Positions 1 to 10,564 of a stretch of 64,000 bases of DNA are shown in pieces. The stretch is from Bacteroidota bacterium (GTDB taxonomy: Bacteria > Bacteroidota > Ignavibacteria > Ignavibacteriales > Melioribacteraceae): contig JAHISV010000010.1 in assembly GCA_018818065.1 (NCBI GenBank), positions 1-64,000 of the forward strand. Direction: 5' to 3'. A model generated the notes under the pieces. It was not told the origin of the DNA. It did no database searches and worked only from the letters and a program-made list of their open reading frames with translations. The first letter of the stretch is position 1. Every line of letters begins with the position of its first letter. The position numbers were made by a program, and so were the translations under genes.

Positions 1-113
1 AAGTTATGCAACAAAATGCGCAATCGTTTGTGTTGATTTTGTATTGTTTTTCTTGCATTTAATAATATGCAGTTTCCAATAAAAATATTTTACCAAAATA
101 ATAATGGAAATAT

Positions 114-749
114 ATGAATTATATCCTCTGCGGAGTTATCGGTTATCTCCTTGGTTCATTTCCAACCGCCTTTATTCTTCTCAAAAAGTTTAAGTCTATT
201 GATATAAGAGAGCAAGGTTCAACAAACATAGGAGCGCTTAATTCGTTTCGTGTATCCAAATCCAAATTACTGGGCGTTTTGGTACTCCTGATTGATATGA
301 CAAAAGGAGCAGCCGCTGTCTGGATTTGCTGGCAGATCTTTGGAACAAATTTCCTTAATGGTAGTATATCACTTTTCTTTGCGGTATTGGCACATAATTA
401 CTCCCCCTGGCTTAAATTTAAGGGTGGAAGAGGATTAGCAACTACGGCAGGCGGAGCCTTGTTATTAAGTTTGCCGCTCCTCTTATTATGGTTGTTTTTT
501 TGGGTAGCTTCTTTTCTATTCAGGAGAAATATTCAGCTTTCAAGTATTATGTCGACTGTGTTAACAACAGCAATCATAATTACTTCTTACGAAAGAATAA
601 ATAGCTGGAGCGCTTACCCTGCTGAGAATCCCCTATGGTTAGCCATTATAATGGGAGGAGTTTTAATCTTGATTATGACAAAGCATATTGAGCCGCTTAA
701 GAACTATTTGAAGGGACAAAAACAAATTTTAAGGGATAATGAATTATGA
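114..749 (+). CDS. plsY: Glycerol-3-phosphate acyltransferase PlsY
   Basis: Integral membrane enzyme that transfers an acyl group from acyl-phosphate to glycerol-3-phosphate, the first acylation of phospholipid synthesis. The 211-residue length is normal for PlsY. Family motifs visible are GSFPTAFIL near the N-terminus, GSTNIGALN at about residues 36-44 and FKGGRGLATTAGG around 102-114; five or so hydrophobic segments surround them. The ATG follows TGGAAATAT. The stop overlaps the next start as ATGA, so it is translationally coupled to the DegQ-type protease. No PlsX is visible in the window, although the enzyme needs acyl-phosphate. Confidence 0.94.
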   Translation: MNYILCGVIGYLLGSFPTAFILLKKFKSIDIREQGSTNIGALNSFRVSKSKLLGVLVLLIDMTKGAAAVWICWQIFGTNFLNGSISLFFAVLAHNYSPWLKFKGGRGLATTAGGALLLSLPLLLLWLFFWVASFLFRRNIQLSSIMSTVLTTAIIITSYERINSWSAYPAENPLWLAIIMGGVLILIMTKHIEPLKNYLKGQKQILRDNEL

Positions 750-1924
750 AAGAAGTAAAATCAATTATTTTATCGTCCATTATAACTATTGCCGTCGTTT
801 CATTTGCGCTTGTATATATTTTCAATGTACAGGTTAATGATAATAGAGATAGCAGCGATGGCTCAGCCAAAGTGGTTAATGCTCTTCAGGTTGATGAAGC
901 CAACAGCAGTATAAATGCTTCCAGGAGAAATATTATAACTGAGACAGTTCAGAAAGTTTCACCCGCTGTCGTGGGGATAAATGTAACCGAGACAGTTCAG
1001 TACAGATATCGCTCTCCTTTCGCCTCCGATCCTTTTTGGAGTCAGTTTTTTCAGGATCAGGTAGTTCAGCGGCAATTAAAGGGACTTGGTTCCGGCGCCA
1101 TAATTTCACCCGATGGCTACATACTAACAAATGATCACGTGGCAGGTAACGCTTCAAAAGTAATTGTAACCATGACAGATGGTAAACACTACGATGCAAA
1201 AATAATTGGCACCGACCTTGTCTCAGATATTTGCGTATTAAAAATTGATGCTGAGAATCTTCCTTACATTTCTCTCGCAAAAACTGATGAATTATTAATT
1301 GGTGAATGGGTAATTGCACTTGGCAATCCATTCGGTTTATTTGCCATTAATGATAAACCAACTGTTACGGTTGGTGTAATCAGCGCGACTGGTATGAACC
1401 TGGGTGCGAACGAGGATCGCTACTACCCGAACATGATTCAGACTGACGCCTCAATAAACAATGGAAACAGCGGCGGGCCGCTTGTTAACGCCGTTGGCGA
1501 AATGATTGGCATGAATACACTCATTTACTCTAAGTCAGGCGGGAGTGTTGGTGTCGGTTTTGCTATACCTATTCAAAAGATAAAGTCCATTATTGAGGAG
1601 TTGAAAACCAAGGGACAGGTTGATAGAAAATTCTGGACCGGTCTTAGTATCCAGACAATTGACGAAAGAATTGCAAAATATTACAATCTAAAATCTGTAA
1701 GAGGGGTTATCGTAACGGTCGTAGCAAAAGATTCTCCTGCCTACAAAGCAGGAATAATGGTTGGCGATATAATTAATCAGGTTGAGGATTTTAGAATTAA
1801 TGATGATGCTACCTTAATCAGTATTCTTCAGGAATACCGCACTGACGATGTTATTACTTTTGAAATTGTTCGCGAGGGACAAGTTATTAAAAAACCATTA
1901 AAACTAGAGAGAAGAGATGATTAA
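746..1924 (+). CDS. DegQ/HtrA-type serine endoprotease, single PDZ
   Basis: Periplasmic quality-control protease of family S1C. Residues 7-28 form an N-terminal signal-anchor or uncleaved signal. The trypsin-like domain carries the triad His131 (TNDHV), Asp161 (SDICVLKID) and Ser242 (GNSGGPL). One PDZ domain follows from about residue 290 to the end, with the ligand-binding region around GVIVTVV. With one PDZ instead of two it resembles DegS/HhoA more than DegP. It overlaps plsY by 4 nt and purB by 8 nt, so the three genes form one transcript joining lipid synthesis, envelope proteolysis and purine synthesis. Confidence 0.93.
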   Translation: MKEVKSIILSSIITIAVVSFALVYIFNVQVNDNRDSSDGSAKVVNALQVDEANSSINASRRNIITETVQKVSPAVVGINVTETVQYRYRSPFASDPFWSQFFQDQVVQRQLKGLGSGAIISPDGYILTNDHVAGNASKVIVTMTDGKHYDAKIIGTDLVSDICVLKIDAENLPYISLAKTDELLIGEWVIALGNPFGLFAINDKPTVTVGVISATGMNLGANEDRYYPNMIQTDASINNGNSGGPLVNAVGEMIGMNTLIYSKSGGSVGVGFAIPIQKIKSIIEELKTKGQVDRKFWTGLSIQTIDERIAKYYNLKSVRGVIVTVVAKDSPAYKAGIMVGDIINQVEDFRINDDATLISILQEYRTDDVITFEIVREGQVIKKPLKLERRDD

Positions 1925-3218
1925 AAGATATACACGCCCTGAAATGGGCAAGTTGTTTGAGGATGAGTTTAAGTTTAGAACCTGGCTTGAGATAGAAATA
2001 CTTGCCTGTGAGGCAAGGGCCGAACTTGGCGAAATATCCAAAGAGGACGTAAAAGTAATTCGTGATAAGGCTGATTTTGAGGTTGAGCGAATACTGGAAA
2101 TTGAAGAAACAACTAAACACGATGTTATCGCCTTCCTTACTAATGTTGCTGAATATGTTGGACCCGAGTCACGTCACATACACTATGGTATGACCTCTTC
2201 GGATATTCTGGATACAACGCTCTCCTTCCAGATGAAATCTGCCGGTGAGTTATTGATGAAACGACTATTGACTTTTAAGGACGTATTAAAGAAACGCGCT
2301 CTTGAACATAAACGGAGCATTTGTGTTGGCAGGAGTCATGGTATTCACGCTGAACCGACATCCATGGGTCTTAAATTTGCTCTTTGGTATGAAGAGTGTA
2401 AACGTAACATAAAGCGTCTTGAAAGTGCCATTGAGACCATCAGCGTTGGACAGATAAGCGGCGCTGTCGGCACTTTTGAGCATCTCACTCCAAAGGTTGA
2501 AGAATATGTATGTGAAAAGATGGGATTAAAACCTGCTTCAGTTTCCACTCAGGTAATCCAACGGGATCGTCATGCTGAATTTTTAACTACCTTAAGTATT
2601 ATTGGTGCTTCACTGGAAAAAATTGCCATAGAAATCAGGCATCTCCAGCGGACTGAAGTTCTTGAGGCGGAAGAGTTTTTCTCTAAGGGACAAAAGGGCT
2701 CATCTGCAATGCCTCACAAGCGCAACCCTATAGTGAGTGAACGGGTTTCCGGATTAGCAAGACTGCTGCGTGGTAATGCCATGGCTGCCATTGAGAATGT
2801 TGCTCTCTGGCATGAGCGTGATATTTCTCATTCATCCGTTGAACGAGTTATTGTTCCTGATAGCTGCATCACCCTGGATTATATGCTGGATCTGATGATA
2901 AAGTTATCTGATAACCTGCTCGTTTATCCGGAAAACATGCTTAAAAATCTTCACCTTACTCGAGGACTGGTTTTCTCGCAATCCATACTCCTAAAACTTA
3001 CTGAGAAAGGGATGACAAGAGAAGATGCTTATGCGATTGTTCAGACCAGCGCAATGGCGGTATGGGCTGATAGTAATAAAAATCTTAAAACAGAACTGCT
3101 TGCCTCTGAAGAAGCTACAAAATTTTTATCGACTGAAGAAATTGATGAAATTTTTGACGAGAGCAAGATGCTTAAGAATGTGGATTATATTTTTGCGAGA
3201 TCAGTCGAAAAAGACTAA
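1917..3218 (+). CDS. purB: Adenylosuccinate lyase PurB
   Basis: Catalyses two fumarate-releasing steps: SAICAR to AICAR and adenylosuccinate to AMP. It belongs to the fumarase/aspartase superfamily: TSSDILDT near residue 88, the SHGIHAEP histidine region near 140, and the signature GSSAMPHKRNP at residues 261-271 whose flexible loop carries the catalytic serine (Ser262/263). The 433-residue length is typical of the short bacterial form. The start codon lies inside the end of the protease gene. A rho-independent terminator follows about 60 bp after the stop, closing the plsY-degQ-purB unit. Confidence 0.96.
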   Translation: MIKRYTRPEMGKLFEDEFKFRTWLEIEILACEARAELGEISKEDVKVIRDKADFEVERILEIEETTKHDVIAFLTNVAEYVGPESRHIHYGMTSSDILDTTLSFQMKSAGELLMKRLLTFKDVLKKRALEHKRSICVGRSHGIHAEPTSMGLKFALWYEECKRNIKRLESAIETISVGQISGAVGTFEHLTPKVEEYVCEKMGLKPASVSTQVIQRDRHAEFLTTLSIIGASLEKIAIEIRHLQRTEVLEAEEFFSKGQKGSSAMPHKRNPIVSERVSGLARLLRGNAMAAIENVALWHERDISHSSVERVIVPDSCITLDYMLDLMIKLSDNLLVYPENMLKNLHLTRGLVFSQSILLKLTEKGMTREDAYAIVQTSAMAVWADSNKNLKTELLASEEATKFLSTEEIDEIFDESKMLKNVDYIFARSVEKD

Positions 3219-3277
3219 AAGCAATAGAACACAGATGACGCAGATTATCATGATAAAAGCGGATTAAGAAATAAAAG

Positions 3278-3305
3278 AAGGCGCTTCACAGAGCGCCTTT
3301 CTTTT
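3278..3305 (+). terminator. Rho-independent terminator after purB
   Basis: Perfect 8-bp stem AAGGCGCT/AGCGCCTT with a 6-nt loop, followed by CTTTTT. It ends the plsY-degQ-purB transcript. Confidence 0.85.
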
Positions 3306-3341
3306 TGTAATTAATTTTATCTCTTTTTTTTAGCTATTCTT

Positions 3342-3425
3342 TTTCACTTTTCACTTTTCACTTTTCACTTTTCACTTTTTACTTTTCACTTTTTACTTTT
3401 TACTTTTTACTTTTTACTTTTTTAC
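3342..3425. repeat. 7-bp microsatellite (CACTTTT / TACTTTT)
   Basis: About twelve near-perfect tandem units of 7 bp, TTTTCAC on the left giving way to TTTTTAC on the right. The array runs into the stop codon of the RND permease gene (minus strand) at 3422. Related A/G-rich strings (AGTAAAAAGTGTAAAGT) recur beside tRNA-Ala at 61.6-61.9 kb, so this is probably a dispersed low-complexity family in this genome. It lies downstream of both flanking genes. Confidence 0.85.
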
Positions 3426-6400
3426 TGTTTCTTCCCATACGCCGGTTCCAGTTCTATCCGTGATTTTTTTCTATTAAATAATATTCTAAAATCACTAATC
3501 GCATACAATGCTGAGGGCAGCATCAGTAATGTTATGAATGTTCCAAATATCAGTCCGAATGCCACAGAAACAGCCATCGGCACTAAAAACTGTCCCTGCT
3601 CACTTGTTAATAAAATAATAGGAGCTAGTCCTGCCGCTGTTGTTATAGTTGTAAGAACAATTGGTCTGAACCGGGAAACCCCTGCCTCGTGAAGCGCCTC
3701 ACCGACATCAACTCCATTCGCGATAAGTTTATTAAACTTATCCACAAGCACAACGGAGTCATTAACAATAATACCGGCAAGGGCTACAATTCCCAGGAAT
3801 GAAAGGATCGAAATGGGAATACCAACTATATAGTGACCCAAAACCGCCCCGATGATTCCTAAAGGTATCAGACTCATTATTAATAATGTCTGCCAGTAAG
3901 ATTTGAAAAGAAACATAATGATAGTGAACATGACGACAAGGGCAATTGTCATAGAGTAAGTCATTGAACCGATCATCTTTTGAACACCTTCCTGCTGTCC
4001 TCCGTAGGCACGGGATACTCCTTCAACCTGATGAAGAATATTTGGAACAATAACTCCATCCAGTTCTTTTAATACAACAGCAAGATCGTTCTTTGAATAA
4101 TCCATGTTAGCATAAACGGTCAATGATCTCTCGCCGTTTTCATGCCTGATCCTCTGAATGCTTCGCTGGAGACTATAATTTGCCACTTCTCTGAATGGTA
4201 CATAATCTCCCTGTGGTGTTCTGACCTTAAGGTTTTCAACCTGACTGAGGGAAATCCTGTCCTCTTTAGTAAATCTCACCCAGATTTTTATTTCATCCCG
4301 CCCACGCTGCAGTCTCATAACTTCCCTGCCATAAAATCCGTCACGTAATTGCGAAGTTAAATCCCGTAAAGTAAATCCAAGAGCCTTTCCTTTCGGCTTA
4401 AGATCAACTACGAATTCATTATTACCCAGAGGGGTGTCATCACGAATATCTTTAATTCCTTCAATTAGTTTTAATTCATCTTTCAACAAATCTTTTGCCT
4501 TCATAAGCTGAGCGTAATCAGAGCTCTGGAATCTGACAGAAATTGGATTACCGCCAAAACTCCATCCGCCAACTGTTACGTTTTCCGCCTCAGGAACATC
4601 ACCAATATATTCACTCAGCTCATCTGAAAATTCACTCACTGTATAATCGCGGTCAGCTGAAGATGGAAGTACAAAAAAGATATTAATTGTCGACCCATTC
4701 ATCCAGGATGTAAAATTTTTGATAGGATTAGGGACATTATTTAAAGAGTCTGCCTTAGTTTTGCCAAAACTTAATGCACGTTCAATAAGGTCATTCCTAA
4801 CCCTGTTTGCAACCTCTGCTGAGGCGCCTGCAGGCATTTCTGCCTCAATTCTGGCATATGGCGACTCAATCTCCGGGAAAAACTGTGCCTTCACATGTGA
4901 GCCCTGAAAGAGCCCCGTAATAACGAATATAACAGCCAACACGCTTGCCGTTACAGCCCACCTGTTATTCAAACAAACTTTTAATACTTTCGAGTAAAGA
5001 CCATACATAAAATAATGAAGGAATTTATCCACACTCGCTCTTGCTCTATCAAAGAAATTATTCTTTTTCTCCTGAATACCAAGCGCTTTTGAATGAGCCA
5101 GGTGGACAGGTAAAATAATCATAGCCTCAAGAAGGGAAAATAGGAGTGAGATAATTACAACCGCCGCAATCTGCCAGACATATTTTCCCAGCATACCATA
5201 AAAATAAAAGTAAGGCACAAAGGCAACAATGGTAGTCAGGATGGAAATAGTAACCGGTTTAATAACTTCCAGCGTACCGTCAATAGCAGCCTGGATTGGT
5301 TTTTTCCCATACTTTTCCCACTGAGTGTAAATACTCTCACCAATGATAATTCCGTCATCGACAAGAATACCAATAACCATTATCATCCCGAACAGACTGA
5401 ACTGATTAATACTAATATCCAGAATCCAAAGGACAAAAAACATGCCGAGCAATGAAATTGGTATTCCCATTGCAACCCAAAAAGACATTCTTGTATTGAG
5501 AAAAACACCAAGTATTACAAGAACGAGAATCAAACCAATTAATCCGTTTGAAGAGAGGAGTTCAATTCTTTCCTGCAGTTCATCCACTTCTTTAATAAAT
5601 GTATTGAACTCAACCAGTCCTGCATATTTCTCCTCATATTCCCTGGCAAGTTTCGTTGTAATCTCATCAATCTTCAGTACATCTTCGTTATTATTGTACA
5701 TTACATTAAAACCGACAGATCTTTTTCCGTTATATTCTGAGAAAAACCGATTTTCGGGCCACTGCTCCTGAATAGTACAAATGTCAGAAAGAAGTATTCT
5801 CTGTCCGTTAATGGCGGAGACAATTTCCAGTCCTTCAAGATCAACAGCCTGGTATTTCTTATTATAGGAACGAATAAGAATCTCTTCATCACCAGTAAGT
5901 ACAGAACCGGATGAGATATTAAGATTGGAATTTTGAATGGCACTTGAAATATCCTGAATTGTCAATTTGTATTTCATAAGATTATCGGGTGAGATCTCGA
6001 TAGAAAACTCACGGGCAGGTATACCCCATATATTAACATTAGAAATTTCACCTGTTTTCAGGAGGTCATCACGAAATTCTTCAACAATTTTCTTCAGGGT
6101 ATTCAGATCAGTGGGACCATAAATACTTAGCATGATTGCCCTGTTCCAGGAAGTCCTTTGGTAAACAATTGGTTTTTCAGCGGCAGATGGATAAGAATTA
6201 ACAGAATTTACAGAATTTTTAACATCCTGCAGCGCCTTGTTCATATCATAATCCGGCATAAAATCGACACTTATCGAGCCATAATTATCGCGTGAAGATG
6301 AAGTAATCTTATCAATACCTTCCAACCCTCTAAGATTTTCCTCAATCTTGATTACAATCCCTTCCTCTATTTCACGGGCAGAAGCTCCGGGATAAGGAAG

Positions 6401-6550
6401 ATCAACTTCTACTCTTTCCAATTCAAATTTAGGATCAAGTCTCTTGTTCAGATTAAAAAGAGCGAATATACCTGCCAAACAGATAACCAGCATAATCCAG
6501 TTTGTTACAACCGAGTGCTTAATGAAATATTCTATAGTATTTTTTAACAT
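3422..6550 (-). CDS. RND-family efflux permease (HAE1-like)
   Basis: Inner-membrane proton-driven pump of the AcrB/MexB superfamily; 1042 residues is the normal size. There is one N-terminal helix, a large periplasmic loop beginning with YPGASAREIEEGI, a helix cluster at about 335-500, a second periplasmic loop, and a second cluster at about 865-1020. The proton-relay pair Asp398-Asp399 sits in VDDGIIIGES, and VNDSVVLVDKFN marks the second half. SD AAGG lies 7 nt before the ATG. It follows the adaptor gene by 42 bp. No TolC-type gene is adjacent, so the outer-membrane channel must be encoded elsewhere. Substrate cannot be told from sequence; lack of metal-site motifs favours organic compounds. 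Confidence 0.93.
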   Translation of the reverse strand: MLKNTIEYFIKHSVVTNWIMLVICLAGIFALFNLNKRLDPKFELERVEVDLPYPGASAREIEEGIVIKIEENLRGLEGIDKITSSSRDNYGSISVDFMPDYDMNKALQDVKNSVNSVNSYPSAAEKPIVYQRTSWNRAIMLSIYGPTDLNTLKKIVEEFRDDLLKTGEISNVNIWGIPAREFSIEISPDNLMKYKLTIQDISSAIQNSNLNISSGSVLTGDEEILIRSYNKKYQAVDLEGLEIVSAINGQRILLSDICTIQEQWPENRFFSEYNGKRSVGFNVMYNNNEDVLKIDEITTKLAREYEEKYAGLVEFNTFIKEVDELQERIELLSSNGLIGLILVLVILGVFLNTRMSFWVAMGIPISLLGMFFVLWILDISINQFSLFGMIMVIGILVDDGIIIGESIYTQWEKYGKKPIQAAIDGTLEVIKPVTISILTTIVAFVPYFYFYGMLGKYVWQIAAVVIISLLFSLLEAMIILPVHLAHSKALGIQEKKNNFFDRARASVDKFLHYFMYGLYSKVLKVCLNNRWAVTASVLAVIFVITGLFQGSHVKAQFFPEIESPYARIEAEMPAGASAEVANRVRNDLIERALSFGKTKADSLNNVPNPIKNFTSWMNGSTINIFFVLPSSADRDYTVSEFSDELSEYIGDVPEAENVTVGGWSFGGNPISVRFQSSDYAQLMKAKDLLKDELKLIEGIKDIRDDTPLGNNEFVVDLKPKGKALGFTLRDLTSQLRDGFYGREVMRLQRGRDEIKIWVRFTKEDRISLSQVENLKVRTPQGDYVPFREVANYSLQRSIQRIRHENGERSLTVYANMDYSKNDLAVVLKELDGVIVPNILHQVEGVSRAYGGQQEGVQKMIGSMTYSMTIALVVMFTIIMFLFKSYWQTLLIMSLIPLGIIGAVLGHYIVGIPISILSFLGIVALAGIIVNDSVVLVDKFNKLIANGVDVGEALHEAGVSRFRPIVLTTITTAAGLAPIILLTSEQGQFLVPMAVSVAFGLIFGTFITLLMLPSALYAISDFRILFNRKKSRIELEPAYGKKQ

Positions 6551-6592
6551 TTTTAAACCTTTTATTTCACTTAAAGTAAGGAGTTCTGAAAA

Positions 6593-7795
6593 TTAATTTG
6601 CAACCAGAGAATCATCTTCTACTTCTTTGGTTACTTCTTCCACATTCGCCTCTGCTTCATTCGAAGATTTAATATCCATCCCGATTAAAGGTTTCTGTAG
6701 AATTGTTGTAACAAATCTGGTTTCCATTGGTATGGAGTTATTAATAACAGCCTCATCCCCCTGCATGGCAACTATATCCACCTTAACCCTGTCGAGTTTC
6801 CCATTAACCATAGTTAACGCGTAACCATCATTATCAATTAAGTTGCGTTTCAGAAGAGTAACATCCTTTAACTGAGTTCCCTGAATAAAAACATCCACAT
6901 AATTACCCGGCAGATAATATGGATCCAGTGAATTATTAACGAACTGCACATATGCTTTCAGAGTTTGTGAGTTTCTGTCGAGATTGGTTTCTCTCCGCAC
7001 AATTCTGCCCGTAAAGTCTCTGGCTTCTTCTTTATCATTTGTAATTCGAACAAGCGGTCTATCCGAAAAATTAATAAGCTCAGCGTCTTCAACGTTTAAA
7101 GGGACTGCAATTTCGAGGTTGACAGCATCAATAAGAGTAAACAGCTCCTGTCCTTTTGAGACAAAGCCATTTTCAATAATTCCCCTCGATTGAATATATC
7201 CCGAAAACGGAGCAGAGATAAAGTGCTTAGATAGTAATACTTCCTGGTTCTTAACAGAGTAATATTTCGAAAAAATATTACGTGTACTAACCTTAATCTT
7301 TTCTTTAGAATCGGATAATTGAGGCAGAGTTGGAATATCTTCGTTTATATTGATACTTGTAAAATAGTTATACCATTTATCGTAAACTTCAGGATCCTCG
7401 ACCTTCAGATCCGGCAAAATTGACGCAACAGCATTTAAAAAATCAGATCGGAGTGAAAACAAAGTATTTTGCACCTCTGTAGGATCGACTTCTACAATCT
7501 GCTCCCCTTTTTCCACAAAAGTACCATCTTTCAAATTATTCTTTGCAAATAAAACTTTTCCGTTAGCCTCGGAAATGTACTTTAAAGTTTTTTGGGATTC
7601 GATAACACCGTTACCTTTAATTTCCAGGGCAAGATTAGAGAACTCAACTTTTTGTGTCTCAACACTTCTCACACTGGTTACAGCCTCTCTCTTACTGCTT
7701 TTTTTATCAGCAGATCCTAACAAACTCATACTTGTAAAACCCAGGACCACAATACCAACAATTACTGAAACCTTTATAAGTTTTTCTCTCTTCAT
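6593..7795 (-). CDS. RND periplasmic adaptor (membrane fusion protein)
   Basis: HlyD/AcrA-type adaptor that links the RND permease to an outer-membrane channel. It has an N-terminal membrane segment (residues 8-27), a lipoyl-like half motif around GKVLFAKNNLKDGTFVEKG at about 80-100, a helical insert rich in charged residues (about 110-185), the second lipoyl half APFSGYIQSRG near 195, and beta-barrel/membrane-proximal regions to about 360. The tail is acidic. SD AAAGAGG precedes the ATG. It is the first gene of a two-gene operon with the permease. No regulator gene flanks it, but an inverted repeat upstream looks like an operator. Confidence 0.9.
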   Translation of the reverse strand: MKREKLIKVSVIVGIVVLGFTSMSLLGSADKKSSKREAVTSVRSVETQKVEFSNLALEIKGNGVIESQKTLKYISEANGKVLFAKNNLKDGTFVEKGEQIVEVDPTEVQNTLFSLRSDFLNAVASILPDLKVEDPEVYDKWYNYFTSININEDIPTLPQLSDSKEKIKVSTRNIFSKYYSVKNQEVLLSKHFISAPFSGYIQSRGIIENGFVSKGQELFTLIDAVNLEIAVPLNVEDAELINFSDRPLVRITNDKEEARDFTGRIVRRETNLDRNSQTLKAYVQFVNNSLDPYYLPGNYVDVFIQGTQLKDVTLLKRNLIDNDGYALTMVNGKLDRVKVDIVAMQGDEAVINNSIPMETRFVTTILQKPLIGMDIKSSNEAEANVEEVTKEVEDDSLVAN

Positions 7796-7829
7796 GGATA
7801 ACCTCTTTCTCTTAAAATAATTACATAAC

Positions 7830-7870
7830 TTAGACGCAGAAGTGTCTAAAAAAGTTACACTAAATTAGAC
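7830..7870. promoter_or_regulatory. Candidate operator of the efflux operon (TTAGAC repeats)
   Basis: A perfect inverted repeat TTAGAC-N8-GTCTAA occupies 7830-7849 and a third TTAGAC lies at 7865-7870. Read on the minus strand, TTAGAC (7849-7844) followed 17 nt later by ATGTAA/TATGTA could be the promoter of the adaptor-permease operon, so a bound repressor would block it. This is inference from symmetry and position. Confidence 0.4.
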
Positions 7871-8046
7871 ATCTTATCACTTTATAATATTCAATTACTG
7901 CTTAAAATTCAAATTAAGACAGCAACATTTTTACTGTTTAAGGGAACATGATGAATCATTGTAGAGTAGAAAGCATCCAACAGATAAATGTTCATTAAAT
8001 AGATTGAAATGAGTGATTTTTGAGTCGATATGTTAATTATGACATC

Positions 8047-8075
8047 TTGACTTTTTTTTATATTTACCATATATT
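8047..8075 (+). promoter_or_regulatory. groESL promoter
   Basis: TTGACT at 8047-8052, a 17-bp spacer and TATATT at 8070-8075 form a near-consensus sigma-70 promoter. Its -10 overlaps the first two bases of the CIRCE operator. It is the best evidence in the window for the promoter type this organism uses. Confidence 0.7.
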
Positions 8076-8100
8076 AGCACTCGTGTAAAAAGAGTGCTAA
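8074..8100 (+). promoter_or_regulatory. CIRCE element (HrcA operator)
   Basis: TTAGCACTC-N9-GAGTGCTAA matches the CIRCE consensus exactly. HrcA, the heat-shock repressor, binds CIRCE in many bacteria; here it would cover the transcription start of groES-groEL. hrcA itself is not in the window. Confidence 0.95.
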
Positions 8101-8136
8101 TCACATTATTAATAAATTAATTGGAGTTAAAACGAA

Positions 8137-8433
8137 ATGGCAGATTTTAAAATTCAACCATTGGGCGACAGAGTTATAGTTCAGGCTGACAAAGCTGAAG
8201 AGACAACAAAGGGTGGTATCATATTACCTGATTCAGCAAGAGAAAAACCAAGTCAGGGTAAGATTGTTGCTGCTGGTGCAGGTGCAAGAAGTGATAGCGG
8301 TGAACTGATTGCTCTTACTGTTAAAGTAGGTGACGCAGTTCTTTATGGCAAATATTCCGGTACCGAAGTTACAATTGAAGGGGAAGAATATATGATTATG
8401 AGAGAAAGCGACATTTTTGGTATAGTAAAATAA
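8137..8433 (+). CDS. groS: Co-chaperonin GroES
   Basis: Ten-kDa lid of the GroEL chamber. The 98-residue protein shows the family opening ([10 protein letters not shown]), the mobile loop region [21 protein letters not shown] at about residues 20-40 that contacts GroEL, and the ending [18 protein letters not shown] lies 10 nt upstream of the ATG. It is transcribed from the CIRCE-controlled promoter and separated by 42 bp from groEL. Confidence 0.98.
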   Translation: MADFKIQPLGDRVIVQADKAEETTKGGIILPDSAREKPSQGKIVAAGAGARSDSGELIALTVKVGDAVLYGKYSGTEVTIEGEEYMIMRESDIFGIVK

Positions 8434-8454
8434 TTTAAGAAATTGAAAAAATAG

Positions 8455-10122
<1,668 letters not shown>

Positions 10123-10123
10123 G

Positions 10124-10177
10124 ATCAGACTGCTAGTAGCCAGACTGCTAGACGCTAGACGCTAGATAAAAGATAAA
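10124..10177. repeat. Short tandem duplications after groEL
   Basis: Direct repeats of CAGACTGCTAG (two copies), ACGCTAG (two) and ATAAAAG (two) stand back to back between the groEL stop and its terminator. This is noncoding low-complexity sequence with no visible function. Confidence 0.6.
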
Positions 10178-10188
10178 AGCAAAGAAAA

Positions 10189-10221
10189 GAAAGGCGGCTC
10201 AGAATTGGGTCGCCTTTTTTT
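10189..10221 (+). terminator. groESL terminator
   Basis: Stem AAAGGCG/CGCCTTT around a 14-nt loop, followed by a run of seven T. Confidence 0.8.
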
Positions 10222-10536
10222 GTCCTAGGATATGACTTAAGACTCCAGGTCTCACCCATACACAAACTCCGGACCCCGATCCGGAATCTAAAACTCCTTA
10301 AAAAGAAGATCCTGACCCCACGCCTTCGGCAGGCAAGTTGCGTCACCTGTGCGCCGCGGCGTAGGATGACATACTCCGCCCGAAATCCAAAAGCACACCG
10401 TCATTCCGGACGAGCCTGCCTGCCGAAAGCATGGATCCGGAATCTAAGATTTACTAATTCACTGAATCCAGCCAAAGACGGAGTGATGCATTCAGCTCAC
10501 ATCAAGGATATGTATGATTGATGATAATGGAGAGGT
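10222..10536. repeat. Gene-free stretch with dispersed-type repeats
   Basis: No credible gene. GATCCGGAATCTA occurs twice (10278-10290 and 10434-10446). The second copy pairs with ATTCCGG at 10403-10409, giving an interrupted palindrome; the first has CTCCGG just upstream at 10267-10272. The interior (CGCCTTCGGCAGGCAAG and GCCTGCCTGCCGAAAG) is locally G+C-rich, unlike the flanks. The layout resembles small dispersed intergenic repeats that can fold into hairpins. Confidence 0.55.
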
Positions 10537-10564
10537 AAAAAATAGACAGATTGAAAATCTGTCT
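10537..10564 (-). terminator. Terminator after the UXS gene
   Basis: Perfect 9-bp stem AGACAGATT/AATCTGTCT with a 3-nt loop; on the minus strand it is followed by ATTTTTT. It touches the stop codon of the gene it terminates. Confidence 0.85.

Noticed and set aside
933-1331. 132-codon antisense frame in the protease gene
   Set aside because: Opposite to conserved catalytic motifs; no own motifs.
3342-3425. Possible CRISPR or attachment repeat
   Set aside because: 7-bp low-complexity tandem repeat without spacers.
10155-10346. 63-codon minus-strand frame after groEL
   Set aside because: Arg/Leu-rich reading of repeat sequence that overlaps the groEL terminator.
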